From the NCBI GenBank assembly GCA_916613615.1, contig OU744726.1, positions 65,488,987 to 65,552,986 on the forward strand: a stretch of DNA of 64,000 bases, read 5' to 3'. Shown here piece after piece: positions 10,795 through 23,540 of the stretch. The translations under genes were made by a program, and so were the position numbers. Source of the DNA: Steromphala cineraria (taxonomy: Eukaryota > Mollusca > Gastropoda > Trochida > Trochidae). Positions within the stretch are counted from its first letter, which is position 1, and every line of letters begins with the position of its first letter. The notes beneath the pieces were generated by a model. The model saw only the letters and a list, made by a program, of their open reading frames with translations. It had not been told where the DNA came from and did not search any database.

Positions 10795-13700
10795 ATGGCT
10801 GCCACCTGGTGCCTGGTAGTAGGATTAATAATCCAGTTGCCAACCACGCAGAGTATCAAGGCAGTTTGTGAGTATTACTTCCCTCTGTATCTTTTCCCCT
10901 TGATGAGCTAAGCATTCCAGCAGGCTCAAGTTATAAACTGTTTCCTTTACGTGCTAAATCAAGCCTTACTCAGTTGCGGATCCTGAAATTTTTAGGAGGG
11001 ATGGTTCCACCTTATAGAGAGGGGTTCCTCAGTGTTATTCCTAGAAGGTCCTAGGGAAATTTGTCAACCATTCTAGCTTGATGTCCCTTAAGTTTTGGAA
11101 AGGTAGAATACTTTACCATTGCAAATGGTCCATCCGCTCAGAATATACCAAAATGACCCACTTTACACTGACCGTCTGGGAACAATATAAGTTGTTTGCT
11201 GCTTCGAGTGACGAGGGTAATATGGTCTGATGTACCATTCTTAGTAGAAATGTTGCCCGAGCCGCAAGGCGAGGGCTGACATTTATACAAAGATGGTACA
11301 TCAGATCGCATTACCCGTGGGAGAAGCACACAACAAATTTATCTTATCGTCATGTCAGATGAAAATATAGTCATTTCTTTTTGATTTCCGTTAACGGATG
11401 AGTCATCACCGCTTGAATGACCTTGACCCCTAATGTAAACAAAATGGCGTCATCCAACCCGACTGAAGTGTTATGAATCGAGTAACGTAAAACCACTAGA
11501 TTGCAGGCTTGCAGAAGTAATGCCTTGCGAAAGAATTTTTTGTAGTTCCTGAAATATATTTTTGGAAAGCACACCTTTTACTTATATCTGAATAATTTGT
11601 CTGAGGTTAATGACTTGTTATATTCCAAAATTAATCGCTCAGAATAATTTGGCAATAATTTAGAACTAAAAAAATTAAGAATAAAAAAAACCCCAGAAAC
11701 TTAAAGAGCAAGGAAAGAGAGACAAAAAAGTTGAAATTAAAAAGGGAGAGAGGGGGGACAACTGAGGCTTGTGAAGCAGCCAGCCCATTTTTTGAAAAAT
11801 CCTAATTGTTTTTACCATATTTGTAAACTATATATTTTTCAATATCAGTTATCACATGTTTTCAGACAACATGGACACTGCGGAAGATTGCGGTTTTGTT
11901 GGGGCCTTTGAACTAAAGACAGGGGAGTCTGTGACCTTGAATGGAAAGAGTGTTCCAAGTTCATCGGTCATGACCTGTCAACTCAAGTTCAAGGTCGCCG
12001 ACAGTCGGGATGACATTGACATCAACTTCTCTAGATTTTTCATCGAAGATTGTGATGTCATTCTCATTATAAGTATGGAAGGAACATCCACTGGGGTACG
12101 TAGATAAACGATAAGATAAACAATGAGAAACAATTAAGCGTAACCTAATCATTATTAAATTAGATCACACAACACATGTTGTTATCACTGTAACCATTGA
12201 CAGTCCTTGAAGCAAGTCGTCAATGCTCAGCTATAAGTACTATTGGAAAGGGATATTTTTCAATCACTGTTTATAGTGCTTATGATCTGTCTACAAATTT
12301 GGGCTATTTTCACAACACAACTTCATACATTGTTAAGGATTTTCCTGAAAAATCAGTATACTAGTATTTGGTTTTGTTTTTTTGGCAATTTTAGATGAAA
12401 ATTGCTCATCTTAATAAGTTTGATATATTGGATATTTTCAGAAGTGTGTACCATTTCTTATCTTGTTTCTGTATTGCAATATATCGATATATTGATAATA
12501 CCGCGCATCCTTACTGTTACTATCATCATAAATGAAGGAATAGTAAAATAATTTACTGTGGAAAATCAAAAAGATCTAATATCAATTTGTGTCCTGACAG
12601 ATCCTAAATGAGAAAACGGTAATTACTATTCAGTTAACACCCTTTATTGATGTTATTTCATTTTGGAATAGGCTTCCCACATTTTTGGTTTTGTTTGATT
12701 TTTTGTTCAACTTGAAATTTTAATCCTTAACCTGCCAGTTTATTATAGCTTGTTAAAGTTTCTTTTGTACATATTTTTTAGATTGTGAAAGCAAGTAACA
12801 AGTAACTACGAAAATAATCATAAACAAAATTGTCAGTGAATTAATTTTTGTGCATCTATTTTGAATTTGTTTGGATTTGAGTCCTGATGATTTGATATTC
12901 AGATTTTATCAGGTTGAGGAATAATATTTCATTCTTTAAAATGAATAAATATTTACTACCGGGTATAATCACCAACTGCTTTTATGGTCTATACTAACAG
13001 CATGATTGGAACATGGCATGTATATCTTGTGAAGGGAATAAATGGAAATATTGATTCATCTTTTTATTTTTATAATATTGTAGTTCCGTAACATCTAGTG
13101 ACAACAATAGAGCATGGCTATGAGCTGCATGTTTTAATTTTTGTGGCAGTTACAAGAATTTCTTCAGTTTTAGCTAGCATCATGGTAAAAATTGCATGTC
13201 CAATAATATTTGAAGTAGATTGAAGTAGTTTAGAATGATGCAATGGATGAAGGTTTCGTATAGAATTACCTCTATGGTTGATATATCCGAGGGTTGATAT
13301 TGTTTTGAGGGTGCCCAATTTAATTTATAAGTTAATATCAACATTTAATCTTCATGATGATATTCTTCAAGGTTAACTATATTCCTGAGGGTTTAAATAT
13401 TTTCCTGAGGATTAAATCTTTCTGCATGTTAGAATCCATCAGATGGTAAAATGTCTTTGTTGGTTTATATGTCTGCATTCCAAAAAGTAGCATAAAAGAG
13501 GAAAGAGTGAAGAGTTTTTTTCCTCAGAAATTACCAATGGCTGAAATATTTTGCCAGGTGGCGTAAACAATAGCCCACTCACTCACTCGGATCCAGCAAA
13601 TATAAAAGAGGTGGAGGTCACATAATTAAATAGGGTCATCACCCTTTTTTTCAGGCAATTTTTAACAAAAAATTGAAGAGTGTGGACACAGTTTGGTTAG

Positions 13701-16700
13701 AACTGACTGAACACCTATCAACAACAAGTATTCACCACTGCTAGTTATAGTTATACACTGCTAGTTGCAGTGTAGCAGAAGGGTATGGGTTAAAGGGGCA
13801 GTAGCAAGTTTTTAGGGAGAATATAAGGTGATGTCAGGAAAATGAAAATTATTGGTTCCAATTGAAAGACAATGTATTTAAACAAAATGGAGCAGTAATA
13901 ATTCAAATATATAACGTAAAGTTAAGCCATGCGTTTACTTTTTCTTACACAAAATGAATTAAAGGTGTTCACACAAAATGACCAATGAGATTTTTGACAC
14001 TGTCAAAATAATACATTTAGCATTAACTTACAATTTATCGGTGAAAATTTTAAAATATAAAATTAGAAAAAAACGTGCTACTGCCCCTTTAATATAACAT
14101 AATTGGGAGACATAAGTGAGGAGTTAACAGATTTATGCTTCAATTGGTTGATACAGCTTTTCAAGGAAAATATTTATTGGAGGATTGTTTGTTAGATATA
14201 GTATTTATGTGGAGAACAAAAATTAGCAGATATAAGGGTTAAACTTTAATGTTGTATGTTTTGTGCAGCGGTCCAGCTACAGTTGTGGGTCACCTGCTCC
14301 CGGTACCCAGACATCGACCACCGGCGCCGCCACCGTGCGTCTCGATCGTAAATACGTCAACAGCAACAAATACGACTTTTCGTTCACCCTTCGTGCTTAT
14401 AAACGTAAGTTGTTTACCTTTGAGGATCATTCATATTATTTTCTTCCTTCATAAAAATCAAGCAAACCAAATACCGGTACCCAATTACTGCAGATTTTCT
14501 GCAGATCCATTTTTTTTATAATGTAAAAAAGTATCAATTGGAGATAGTATACATCAGTGTGCATTCATTCGCTAATGTAGGAATGTCTTGAAAATCTTTT
14601 AGTCAAATAAGCATTTAATTATATTTCTAAAAAATCTTAAAATATGCTCCTGATTACAAATGATATTACTTTCTAAACATCTATTTCAGAGAGTTCTTAA
14701 TGTCATGTCTCATATTTCATTTATTTCATCATCTTGTCATCAATACAATTTTCTTCATTGTTATTCTTGTTTTATCTGTGGTTCATACCATGCTTGAAAT
14801 ATTAACATTTTGTTACATTAGCCTATAATATATGTCTCGTCTTAGGCTCAAACACATACCCTGATATCCATCAGGCCAAAAGCCTCATGTCTCTGACAGC
14901 TGGGTATTTAACACTTTTAATAGCCTTACCTAGCCTTAACTATTTTGTGTGCCATACACTATTATCTAGCAATACCTCTCAAGAAATCTTAAAGAATGTT
15001 GCCTGAGACCTGAGAGATATATATATAACAGCATTCTTATTGGTTAACTTAAATCACTGCGCCATCACACGTAATCCGTGTTCGTTTCATTTGTATTGCG
15101 GAAGGAGTATTCCTCCATTCACAGTTTTGTATCTTCCTTGTTATGGTTGCGAATAAACCGCATGGTGTCGAGAGACTGATGTTATTATTTGGCGCTGTTG
15201 TGAATTCACATCCGTTAGGGAGAGATATATAACAGCATTCTCATTGGTTACCTTGAACCACTGTCATGACATTGGACTCACATTGGACTTGTAATATTTT
15301 GTATTATGTTCTGACACTAATTTAAGGGGCAGAAGCATGTAATTGGAAAATTTACATCTCATAACTGAATCAGATCATGCATATATCAAGTGAAAAAACT
15401 TGTGACCATTTTTGTTGGAATACCTTTATATTTTTCAAGGTAGGGCATAATAGAAGTTTGGACCTTCTTTTGAGAACTAGAGTTTTTATTTAGAAACCTT
15501 ATCTTACAATTGGTAAAATATCTTTTTTTTTGGCAAGATCATTATCATTTTCCCTGAAGATATTTACCTTTAAGAACATGCTACTGCCCCTTTAACATTG
15601 CTGAAAGTATCCCCGAGAATTTGATACCTGATATAAACTTGTTTCCTCTTTTTGCAGCTGCAGATAACTATGATGGCTCCAACACAAGTCCAGTTCCTGT
15701 TGGTATGGTTGTTGGGATTGTGGGAGGAATCGTCGGCCTGCTTGTCATCTTTGCAATCATCGGCGTCTGCTGCTATCGGCGAAAGCGTCGGTACGAGAAA
15801 GGGCAGAGGGAGCAAGAGTACAAGGAAAACCTTGATGCCGACTCCAATACCACATATGGGTATGACAATACTGGCCGTAATGGCACAGTCTACCATGAGG
15901 ATACTCCAGGGTCCAACAAGAAGCTTCTCTTTGATGACAAGAGAGACTTTGATGATAGAAAATACAGGGAGGAGAATGAAGTAAACAGCTCAAACAGCTC
16001 TGGAGAAAGGAAAGCTCCCTTGATCGAGAGCTACAGCACGAGTCCTAAGAAATCAATGACATTTGATTACGACGGTAAGAAAGATCCAGAATCGGATACT
16101 CCAAAGTCTCCCATGTTGAATGCCCTGCATAGTAACCCAAAATTCCGCAAATCTTTTGCAGACAATGAAGCAGATGCTGAAGAGAGAGCTAAGAGGATTT
16201 CTTCCTACAGTTCGGGACCAGACTCGCCTACCGAGGCTCCCACGGAGCAGACGCGAGTCAAGAGAGGAGTTACTGCTCCTCCACCTCTACCATATGTTCC
16301 CAAGTCCCCGGTTTCTAAGCGATCAGCATTTGCTAGCATCAGACGAGCTCCTCGTCCCTCCTCTTCCTCTGAGGAGATTCAACAGATCCAGGGAGGATCA
16401 CGAGACTATGATGATCGCGATATCAGGATCATAAGGGACAGAGATGATCCGCCTTCACCAAGTGAGGTCGTTCCAATCAAAGTGTCTGATCCCCACAAGT
16501 CGAAGGCAAAGTCAGACACTCAACATACCTTACGACCAAACAGAGGAAAGAGTCCAAAAGACAAGCGAAAAGCAAAACCATCAAGGGATGATGATTATGA
16601 AGAGTATTCAGCTCCTCCCAGAGATGAGAGAGATCCTGAAAGGAAAACCAAGGGCAATTTTCAGAAAAATTCAAGTTTGAGAAAATCGTCCCGAAAATCT

Positions 16701-18335
16701 CCACGAGTTGGTCGGGGGTCAAGACCTTCAATTGGGTCAATCCTGGACGACAATGAGTCTATCGGCAGACCAGATACGCCTAACAGTCAAGTCTCTCGTT
16801 TCACACGGGACGATGATGATCTAGACTCTAACTATCAACGTAAGTGATTATTCTTATTTAAAGAAAATATATATGATAATTCTTTTTTGAGTTATTTCTA
16901 ATAAATGATTTATTTTAGGATGCATTGGAAAATGTAACAAAATTACTACTTTTCAGTAGTAATGAATAATCTTACAAATTTGCATTGAAGTTTTGTGTGT
17001 AAAACTAAATAGTAATCGGTACATGGAGTAAGAATTTTGCTTTCTTTTACAGCTCTAAGGAGATCAGCATCAAGGCAGTCCCTGTATGCTTCAAGGTCAA
17101 GTTTATATGGTCGCCGAGGGAAACGAGACAGAAGGGGCTCCTTCAGTGAATCTGTCATGTCCTATGCCAGAGACGATATTGATGCTTATTCAGAACGAGA
17201 CTTTGATGAACGGAGAGTTTCTCGGCGAGAATCAATGAGAAAGAACTACAGGTCACTGGGTGACCTTGAATACGAAGCTCGTGAAATATCCACACAAACG
17301 TTACGTGAGACGGCATCTCAAACCAGGGGAGGAAGAGTCACTCCTACCAAGAAAGGAGCTTCAAAGAAGGTTGCCGCCAGGAAGAATAGCACTTCTTCTA
17401 CAGCCTCGAAGAAACCCAGGGCAAAGAAACCATCCACCAAAAGTGGAGATGAAGATGGGGAAGAAGAAGCAGACACCAAGTCTGCACCATCAACCCCGAA
17501 AACCAAATCAAAATCAGCCTCCCAGAAACCTAAACCTCAGCCCAAACCTCGACCTGCTCCACGGAAATCCACAGGTGCTAAATCCAACCCTGGTAATGAC
17601 ACTGTCAGTGAGCTTGACCAATCAGAAGCTCCTGCCTATACGGCAGCTAGCGGAGTACCTTACGGGATGCCTCCTGGTGCCATGCCTTATCCTGGAGTTC
17701 CAGGTCAACCCCAGTTTGTTGCTCCGGGACCAGGAGGCGTGCCGATGATGCAGCCTTACCCCGGAGTCTACCCTGGAGGGTATCCCGGAGTATACCCAGG
17801 CCAGCCTCAGATGATGTACGCTCCGGTTGCCAGGATGCCCAATGCCGCACCTCCTCAAGCACCTCCACAAGCAAGACCTCAAGCACCTCGACCCTCAGAA
17901 GGTGCCGCTGGCAAGTCGGGCAAATCTAGCTGGGACATGCTCTGTGCTATGACTGACCATGAGAAGGCTTCGAATGATGAATCGGCCTCTGTGACAGGGT
18001 CAGTCTTCAGTCAACAACAACCCAACCCATATTCCGCAGTTCAGTATCCTCCACAGGGCGTTCCCTATCAGCCAGCCTACCCACCTTCAGGCACAATGTC
18101 ATACGTGCCGAACTCTTACATGCCAGTTATGTCGGGAACAACCTCTGAGTTTGGAAGTGGGCCATATCCTGCCTCCACGGCTTCTTCTCACAGCTCTGAG
18201 GACGTTAAACCGGTTGTGGTTCTTCCGAAAACAGATAAGGTCTTCCCGAGACAAGCATCATGGGAAGTCCTCAACGAGATGGCGTCCTCGGAAAAACAAA
18301 AGACCCAATCCCATAAGACTGAAAGTATTGTGTAA
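10795..18335 (+). CDS. CUB-domain single-pass membrane protein, long disordered tail
   Basis: Five exons join in phase: 10795-10867, 11866-12095, 14269-14404, 15658-16839 and 17053-18335 (2904 nt, 967 aa, stop TAA). Residues 1-20 form a signal peptide (MAATWCLVVGLIIQLPTTQS). Residues 33-146 resemble one CUB domain: Cys33, 62, 87 and 107 have CUB-like spacing, with INFSRFFIEDCD matching the TFTDFDIE.CD core. Residues 162-185 are the membrane span (VGMVVGIVGGIVG...VCC), followed by the stop-transfer run YRRKRR. The remaining ~780 residues are low-complexity, charged and disordered: Arg/Ser/Asp-rich, Lys/Ala/Pro-rich, then Pro/Gly/Tyr-rich (YPGVYPGGYPGVYPG), with proline motifs such as APPPLP that could bind SH3 domains. 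A short motif is duplicated near the C terminus (SSWDMLCAM, ASWEVLNEM). It is probably a cell-surface adhesion or signalling scaffold. I do not recognise a named orthologue; the function is open. Confidence 0.85.
11189..11341. mobile_element. Hairpin MITE in intron 1 of CUB gene
   Basis: Left arm GTTGTTTGCTGCTTC...GGGTAATATGGTCTGATGTA is matched inverted on the right by TACATCAGATCGCATTACCC...GAAGCACACAACAA. Arms are about 65 bp with several mismatches, and the centre is GAGCCGCAAGGCGAGG. No clear target duplication was seen. Confidence 0.65.
13790..14092. mobile_element. TTAA-flanked MITE (piggyBac-like), copy 1
   Basis: Both ends are TTAA followed by inverted repeats: TTAA-AGGGGCAGTAGCA on the left and TGCTACTGCCCCT-TTAA on the right. 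TTAA duplication is the hallmark of piggyBac insertion. The inside is AT-rich and noncoding. It lies in an intron of the CUB gene; a homologous body occurs at 27081-27450 and the same ends at 15322-15595. Confidence 0.75.
14833..15260. repeat. Decayed copy of the 63.3-kb hairpin element
   Basis: The order of short matches (ATATGTCTC.....TTAGGCT, CCTGATAT, CCATACACT, TCTAG.AAT, CATTCTTATTGGTTAA) follows that of the intact element at 63309-63716. A segment beginning GAGAGATATATAACAGCATTC is partly repeated at 15217, suggesting a local duplication. Confidence 0.5.
15322..15595. mobile_element. TTAA-flanked MITE (piggyBac-like), copy 2
   Basis: The ends are TTAA-GGGGCAGAAGCATG and CATGCTACTGCCCC-TTTAA, the same inverted ends as at 13790-14092. 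It lies immediately upstream of the exon that encodes the membrane span of the CUB protein; its right end is only 62 bases from the splice acceptor. Confidence 0.7.
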
Positions 18336-21300
18336 CTCTTCATTTGTGTGATGTAGATTTCCAAAATTACTGAAATTGTTGTAACTGAATTACATTTGGA
18401 TAACAATAATCTAAGCACAATGGGAGCTCGCACGTCTTGCCCAACAAGGTGGTTTTAGCCCAAAGATCAACCCAATTCCATTCATGAGATGGGACTGATT
18501 TTAACAGATTTTTGGAAAGATACCAAATTCCAGAAAGGGTGAATTTTGTATCTTAGATTAATGTACAAATAATTCTGAATGCTCTTAAAGTGACCATTCT
18601 CAGCTGACGTTGAAAGATAGGGTGATTTTTTCAGGCTTAAAATGAATTTGTGTCTAAGTACCCTTGCCTGGACAGTGTTCCTAAAGGAATATCAATACCT
18701 GTAATATCTTTAAACGTAGACTGAAGTTAGTTGTGGAAGATTCAGTTTGCCTTCCGCAACCAATTTCAGTCAACTTTGATAAGCTAGTAAGTGGTATCTT
18801 GACACTAAGAATATATCACATATTAATTATCTCGTTACTTCCCTGTCACTATTCCTGTGTCCAATTTTTAAGTTTGCAAAAACTCAATGAGTGGCTGTTA
18901 TCTTTACAATATTTGACCCTCTTCTAGCATTAAGATTTTCTTTTTTAGGACATCTTTAGAAATTACTGGACAAACATGTCTATATAATCTACGTCAATAT
19001 CATATGATTTTGTTTCATTAAGATATATATCATATCTATTTTTGTGAATTTTTTACTTTTATAACTGTGCCATTCTATGTTTAGAGATTGTGTTTGTTCT
19101 GTCTAAGCATGCAAACATTGAATCTATTTAAAATCTTAAGAGCGATAATATTTTTCTTTTAAGATATCGGAATTTTTTTTATTATTCATTCAATATTTAT
19201 TGCTACGCAAATATGAAAGCTTTGAAAAGTACAATGAAAAATAACAACCAGGGTCATTGCTGTCTAGGAAAAAGGTGATCAATGCAAAATAGTTTTTCTC
19301 ATTTAAAATATGTGCAAATATGGATTTATGAATATCATCCTTCTTTGAATTTCTTCTTTAAATGGTTTCTGAGAACGAAATCATCTTTTTCTCTTTTAAT
19401 TTTTAAACAGAAATTTTTTTAGTTTAATTTTTTGGAATTTCTTGCTTAGACACTTTTGCTTATATTTCATTTGCATTTTTATGAGGAAGAAGACATTTTC
19501 ATCTTCATATAGATCTACATTACCTGTATATTTTGTAAATTAATTGATCATGCAGAAATATGTTGTATTTCATTTTCATTCAACAATGAAAATATTTGAC
19601 TAATGTTTTAGTTCTTGCCATAAGACATTCCACTTTGATCATCTGTTTGGAAAGGGACCTTAAAAATCTACTCTAAACTCAGCAGGCTAAGTGGTGATTT
19701 GAGAGAAATGTTCAAAGCCTCACAGTAACTATTATTAATAAACAATTTGATACCCAAAGGTTGAAACATTAGCAGTAATTTTCTTATATGCACACATCAC
19801 TTTTGCTGAGGAACAGTTGTTTTAACAGGAGTTTTTATATTTTTATCATCTTTGACATTTTCATCAACAACAAAACTAAACAAAAGCAGACAATTCTTAA
19901 CCCTCATGACGCTGAATACTTTGAATATGCTCTACAAGGCACCGTGGCTGAATTTTCTTGTACAGTGCCAGCCACTGTTATATGCTTGTTAGCTCTGCTG
20001 GCTGAATTATTTTCTGTGGCGAAGCGCGTACGTTTTTAGCTATTTTCAGCTAATAGAAGTGACATAAAATCACTCTCTCTCAAATCACCCCTTTACCCAA
20101 GAGTTTGTGTGGACTTGAAATGCTATCCCCGGGGATCAGAGCGGAAATCTTGATCTAATAATAGAATATTAGTTTTAGTTTTAGCATGAAATCCAATTGT
20201 ATAAATAGTGAAAAGTATAATATACAATATTATGCTTTAGATTAGCAAGTTTAAAGATTTTTAAGAATCACCTGGAATATTACATGTGTATTTTCCTGTC
20301 TGGGTGTTTTTTAGAATTTGAAATATCTTTTATGGTTGACTTTATTAATATGATTTTGCTTTGCTCAACAAAATTCAACATAATTGTACAAATGTAATTA
20401 GCTATATCTTCTTAATTGTTTCCAATATTGTAGAAGAAAAATTAACAATTGTAAAACATAATTATTGTAATATTTGTATATATATTTTAGCAAAAATGTC
20501 CTTTAAAAAAAAGTATCCTTTTAATTCTTTGAAGACCCTAATTTATGCAGAGGGATATTTTTTATTGATAAAAACAGATGTTGGTAGTACATTGTCTCAA
20601 ATCACAATTAGTTCTTGTTCATTGTTTGTGGAGCATTTTAGAAGTACTTTTAACCTTTTTAAACATTGTTGTTCTTTTTAATAACTTAGTCCTTTAAGTG
20701 CTATATTTATTTTGCAATTAGTTTTCATTCTTTTCATTTTGTTATGAATTAATTTCACTAATCATTTACAAGTTCACAAACATTTGATCAATAATTGACT
20801 ACCTCATTATTGTAAACATGCAGTTCAATAATTGAAAATAATTACCTTAAAAAACTCAATATACCAAAAACTTGATCGAAACTATTTTCATCATTATCAA
20901 GGTGCTAATTTCATACAAAGAAGAAGATTGGATTATTACAGCATTCATCAAATAGTATTTATCATGAAATTGCTTTTCACTACAACATGCATGTTTCAAA
21001 TATTCTGAAATGAATTTGCTTTTCAATGACTTAGTAGTGTAACAGTTTGAATTGAAGATGTTTTGCTGGCCATTTCCTAAGAAGCTCCTTCTGAAATATC
21101 ACAGCAATGGTTGAACAAGATATTTCAAACACTGGCTGTATATAAACATTTTCAAATGCAAATATATACTAGAGGATGTGTGATCTTTCTAGTCCATGAT
21201 TTGACTGTCTTCGTTCACGTCCGTTCAAGGTCCCAGTTACCCTCCCCATCCCTTCTCCCCCATAACTCCCCCCTCAGTCCACATGATTGTCCCTCCCCCA

Positions 21301-21774
21301 GTATCCCTCCTGAACCTCTGTGGATTTCATTGTTTTCTTGTGAGTCAACAAAGTCTTGGTTGTCATCAATTTCAAAGAAACATTTTGATATCTATCCCAC
21401 AGCTCTTGCACATTCCATTTTCAGAAAATTGAGAAAATCTATCTGATGAATTGTGTTGTTGTTATGAGAAACTCTTTTTTAATGATGGCCGAACAATACA
21501 TGTTTGATTGCTGAATTAATTCCTGCCAAATTACTTGTTTGCAGGGTGCCTTTGAATGTTAGAGTTGTCCTGTTCCTTTGTTTTGATCTCAGCTACAACC
21601 ATTTCATAAATCATGTCAATATTTTCCGATATAGGCCAATCACTTGATGTCCATAGTAATGATGCCACTATTCATTGTCCCAAGTTCTCGTTGATAGAGT
21701 TACTTCCCTGGAATTTTCCCTTTAAAAAATTGACTATGGCTATCTAACATGTATCCTCTCCCCTGAGTCAGACG
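18336..21774. other. 3' flank of CUB gene, likely long UTR, then intergenic
   Basis: AT-rich DNA after the stop codon with no supported exon. The first clear AATAAA on the plus strand that I saw is at 19737-19742, which would give a 3' UTR of about 1.4 kb if used. Small open frames (20361-20681, 21111-21446) show no domain or splice support. Confidence 0.4.
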
Positions 21775-22045
21775 GCAGCACAGTAAGTCGCATGCTCTGG
21801 CGTTTACTCAGCTAGCCAATCAGAAGCCGCTGGCAAAAGCCTTCGGTATCAAGCTAGGGGCAAGTAACTCCTGTTAACCATGCTTTGAATATGATCGCTG
21901 CCAGCAGTGTTTTGCTGCGTTTTATTAAACACGCGAGGTACAGGGATGCGGTCAGACCTAGTGTAGAGGATTCAAGATCTTCGAGCTTTTAATATTTTGA
22001 ATGTTTATTCCTCGGAACTAGGCAGATTTTAATCAGACTCGAATT
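21775..22045. mobile_element. Truncated CAGTCTGATTAAA-family element
   Basis: The body (CTAGCCAATCAGAAG, CTTCGGTATC...AGGGGCAAGTAACTCC, AAACACGCGA) and the right end (ATTCCTCGGA...GATTTTAATCAGACTC) match the full copies at 29683-30106 and 38486-38905. The left terminus is missing or too diverged to see. Confidence 0.7.
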
Positions 22046-23244
22046 CTCATTTCAGTCTTTCCTTCTGGGCAATATGTGATTTGTAGGATCAACCTCTCTT
22101 GAGAATTTCACTCCAATTCATAATGATTTTGTATACTTGGTACCTTCCATAATTAATACAAAATGTCATGAAATAGATCTTTTCAGTCTAGTGGTGTATA
22201 AATATTCTAATCATTTGCCTTAAATTTTTAGCTTGATAATACCCATGCCCAATTCATATTACCTCCTTTGTATTTGATACTGTAAACATTCCATGTTATA
22301 TACTTTCAAGTGCGTATGAAACATTCCTCAATGTGGAAGCCTTACACTTTAATTAGTGACTTATGATGAAACAGGGATGTTCCAGGATTTTTGTTTGGGT
22401 CAGTTGAGCGCTATTAGGTGTCACAAAAAAAACCTATTACTTTTGCTCATGAAATAGACTTAGATTTCCAATAGCTAAATTTTTTAGCTCACCAGGACTT
22501 TAGGCCCAAATGACATGGCATGGTGTCTGGCGTCCGTCCATAAACTTTGTGCCTTCTTAGGTAATGGGAATTCTAATTTGATCATTTGGTGACCCTGTTG
22601 CTCCTACTAAGGGAGAATCACATTCTCCCCACCCTAAAGCAAAATTGAAATGAAGCCAGATTTGCTAGAGAGGCCATTGCTCTATTTTTTTGTTTATTTC
22701 AATTATGAATGAGAAATATGACGTTAACCATATTTGAAACCCTCCACCCCTCTTCTTCATCAGCCAAAATGATTTGGTCACAACTCCATTTTAGGTCCAC
22801 TTACGTTTTGGAAATATAGAGCTGGAAAATAACTTCGAGAAAAAATTAGATCACCAACATTATTTGACAACTCCTATCACTGTGATGTTTTTCCCATATA
22901 TATCTCTTAACATAGTTCTGAAATATTTTATCCACATTCCATTTAAATTTTTTATTAACTCTTTTTATATTGTCATTGTTATTTTCATTGTATATAACAT
23001 GTCATTGTATATTGTCATCAACTTCTTTATCCTGCTGTTTACAGTTTGTGCTAGGTTGGCCTGTATATTACGGTATATCTCATGCAGCATTTTGTTATAG
23101 ATAGCTCCATGGTCAATAAAGGGAATGAATCATAACCCACTGTCTTCATTTTTGTTTTCATATAAAGATATTTGAATTTGAAACAAAAATTATATCTGAT
23201 TGCAACATAATATATATACAATATCAACGTCAAAGCATTAATAG
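22046..23244. other. Intergenic DNA with a TAGCTCACCAGG repeat fragment
   Basis: Mostly AT-rich. At 22485-22620 a block starting TTAGCTCACCAGGACTTTAG, with GGCGTCCGTCCATAAAC, is a diverged relative of the end of the repeat near 42700-42860. No gene was seen. Confidence 0.4.
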
Positions 23245-23540
23245 CAGTAAATTTGTAGAACAGTAGTGGTTAGCATTCTGGCCTTTAACGCCAAAGACCT
23301 GGGTCAAAATCATCCTGGAGACAAAAAAATCATGACCTTGGTCCCCTTCCACAGTCAGTTGTAAGGCTAAGGTCAATTCTGATAAATGTTAAAAGAATGG
23401 GCTAAAATTGATCATAACTCTACAACTTCTTTGTGTAACAGCACCCTGGGCTTGACTCTGCTATGTTCTTGGGCAAGGCACTTTATCCACATTGCACTCA
23501 GTTCACCTTAGTGACCTAGCTGTAAATATGGGTTCCTGAA
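23245..23540 (+). mobile_element. tRNA-derived SINE with conserved core
   Basis: The head at about 23262-23320 (GTAGTGGTTAGCATTCTGGC ... GACCTGGGTCAAAATC) resembles tRNA A and B boxes. Near the other end, CTTGGGCAAGGCACTTTA at about 23471, followed by CCACATTGCACTCAGTTCACC and GTAAATATGGGTTCCTG, resembles a domain shared by many metazoan SINEs (I recall it as the Nin-type or a related core; the name is from memory). The copy is diverged. Confidence 0.6.

Noticed and set aside
14249..14521. Alternative frames over the third CUB exon
   Set aside because: Phase matching with exons 11866-12095 and 15658-16839 supports only the frame SYSCGSPAPGTQ; the others are shadows.
20361..20681. 106-codon AT-rich frame downstream of the CUB gene
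   Set aside because: Composition is like the surrounding UTR/intergenic DNA, with no domain or conserved motif.
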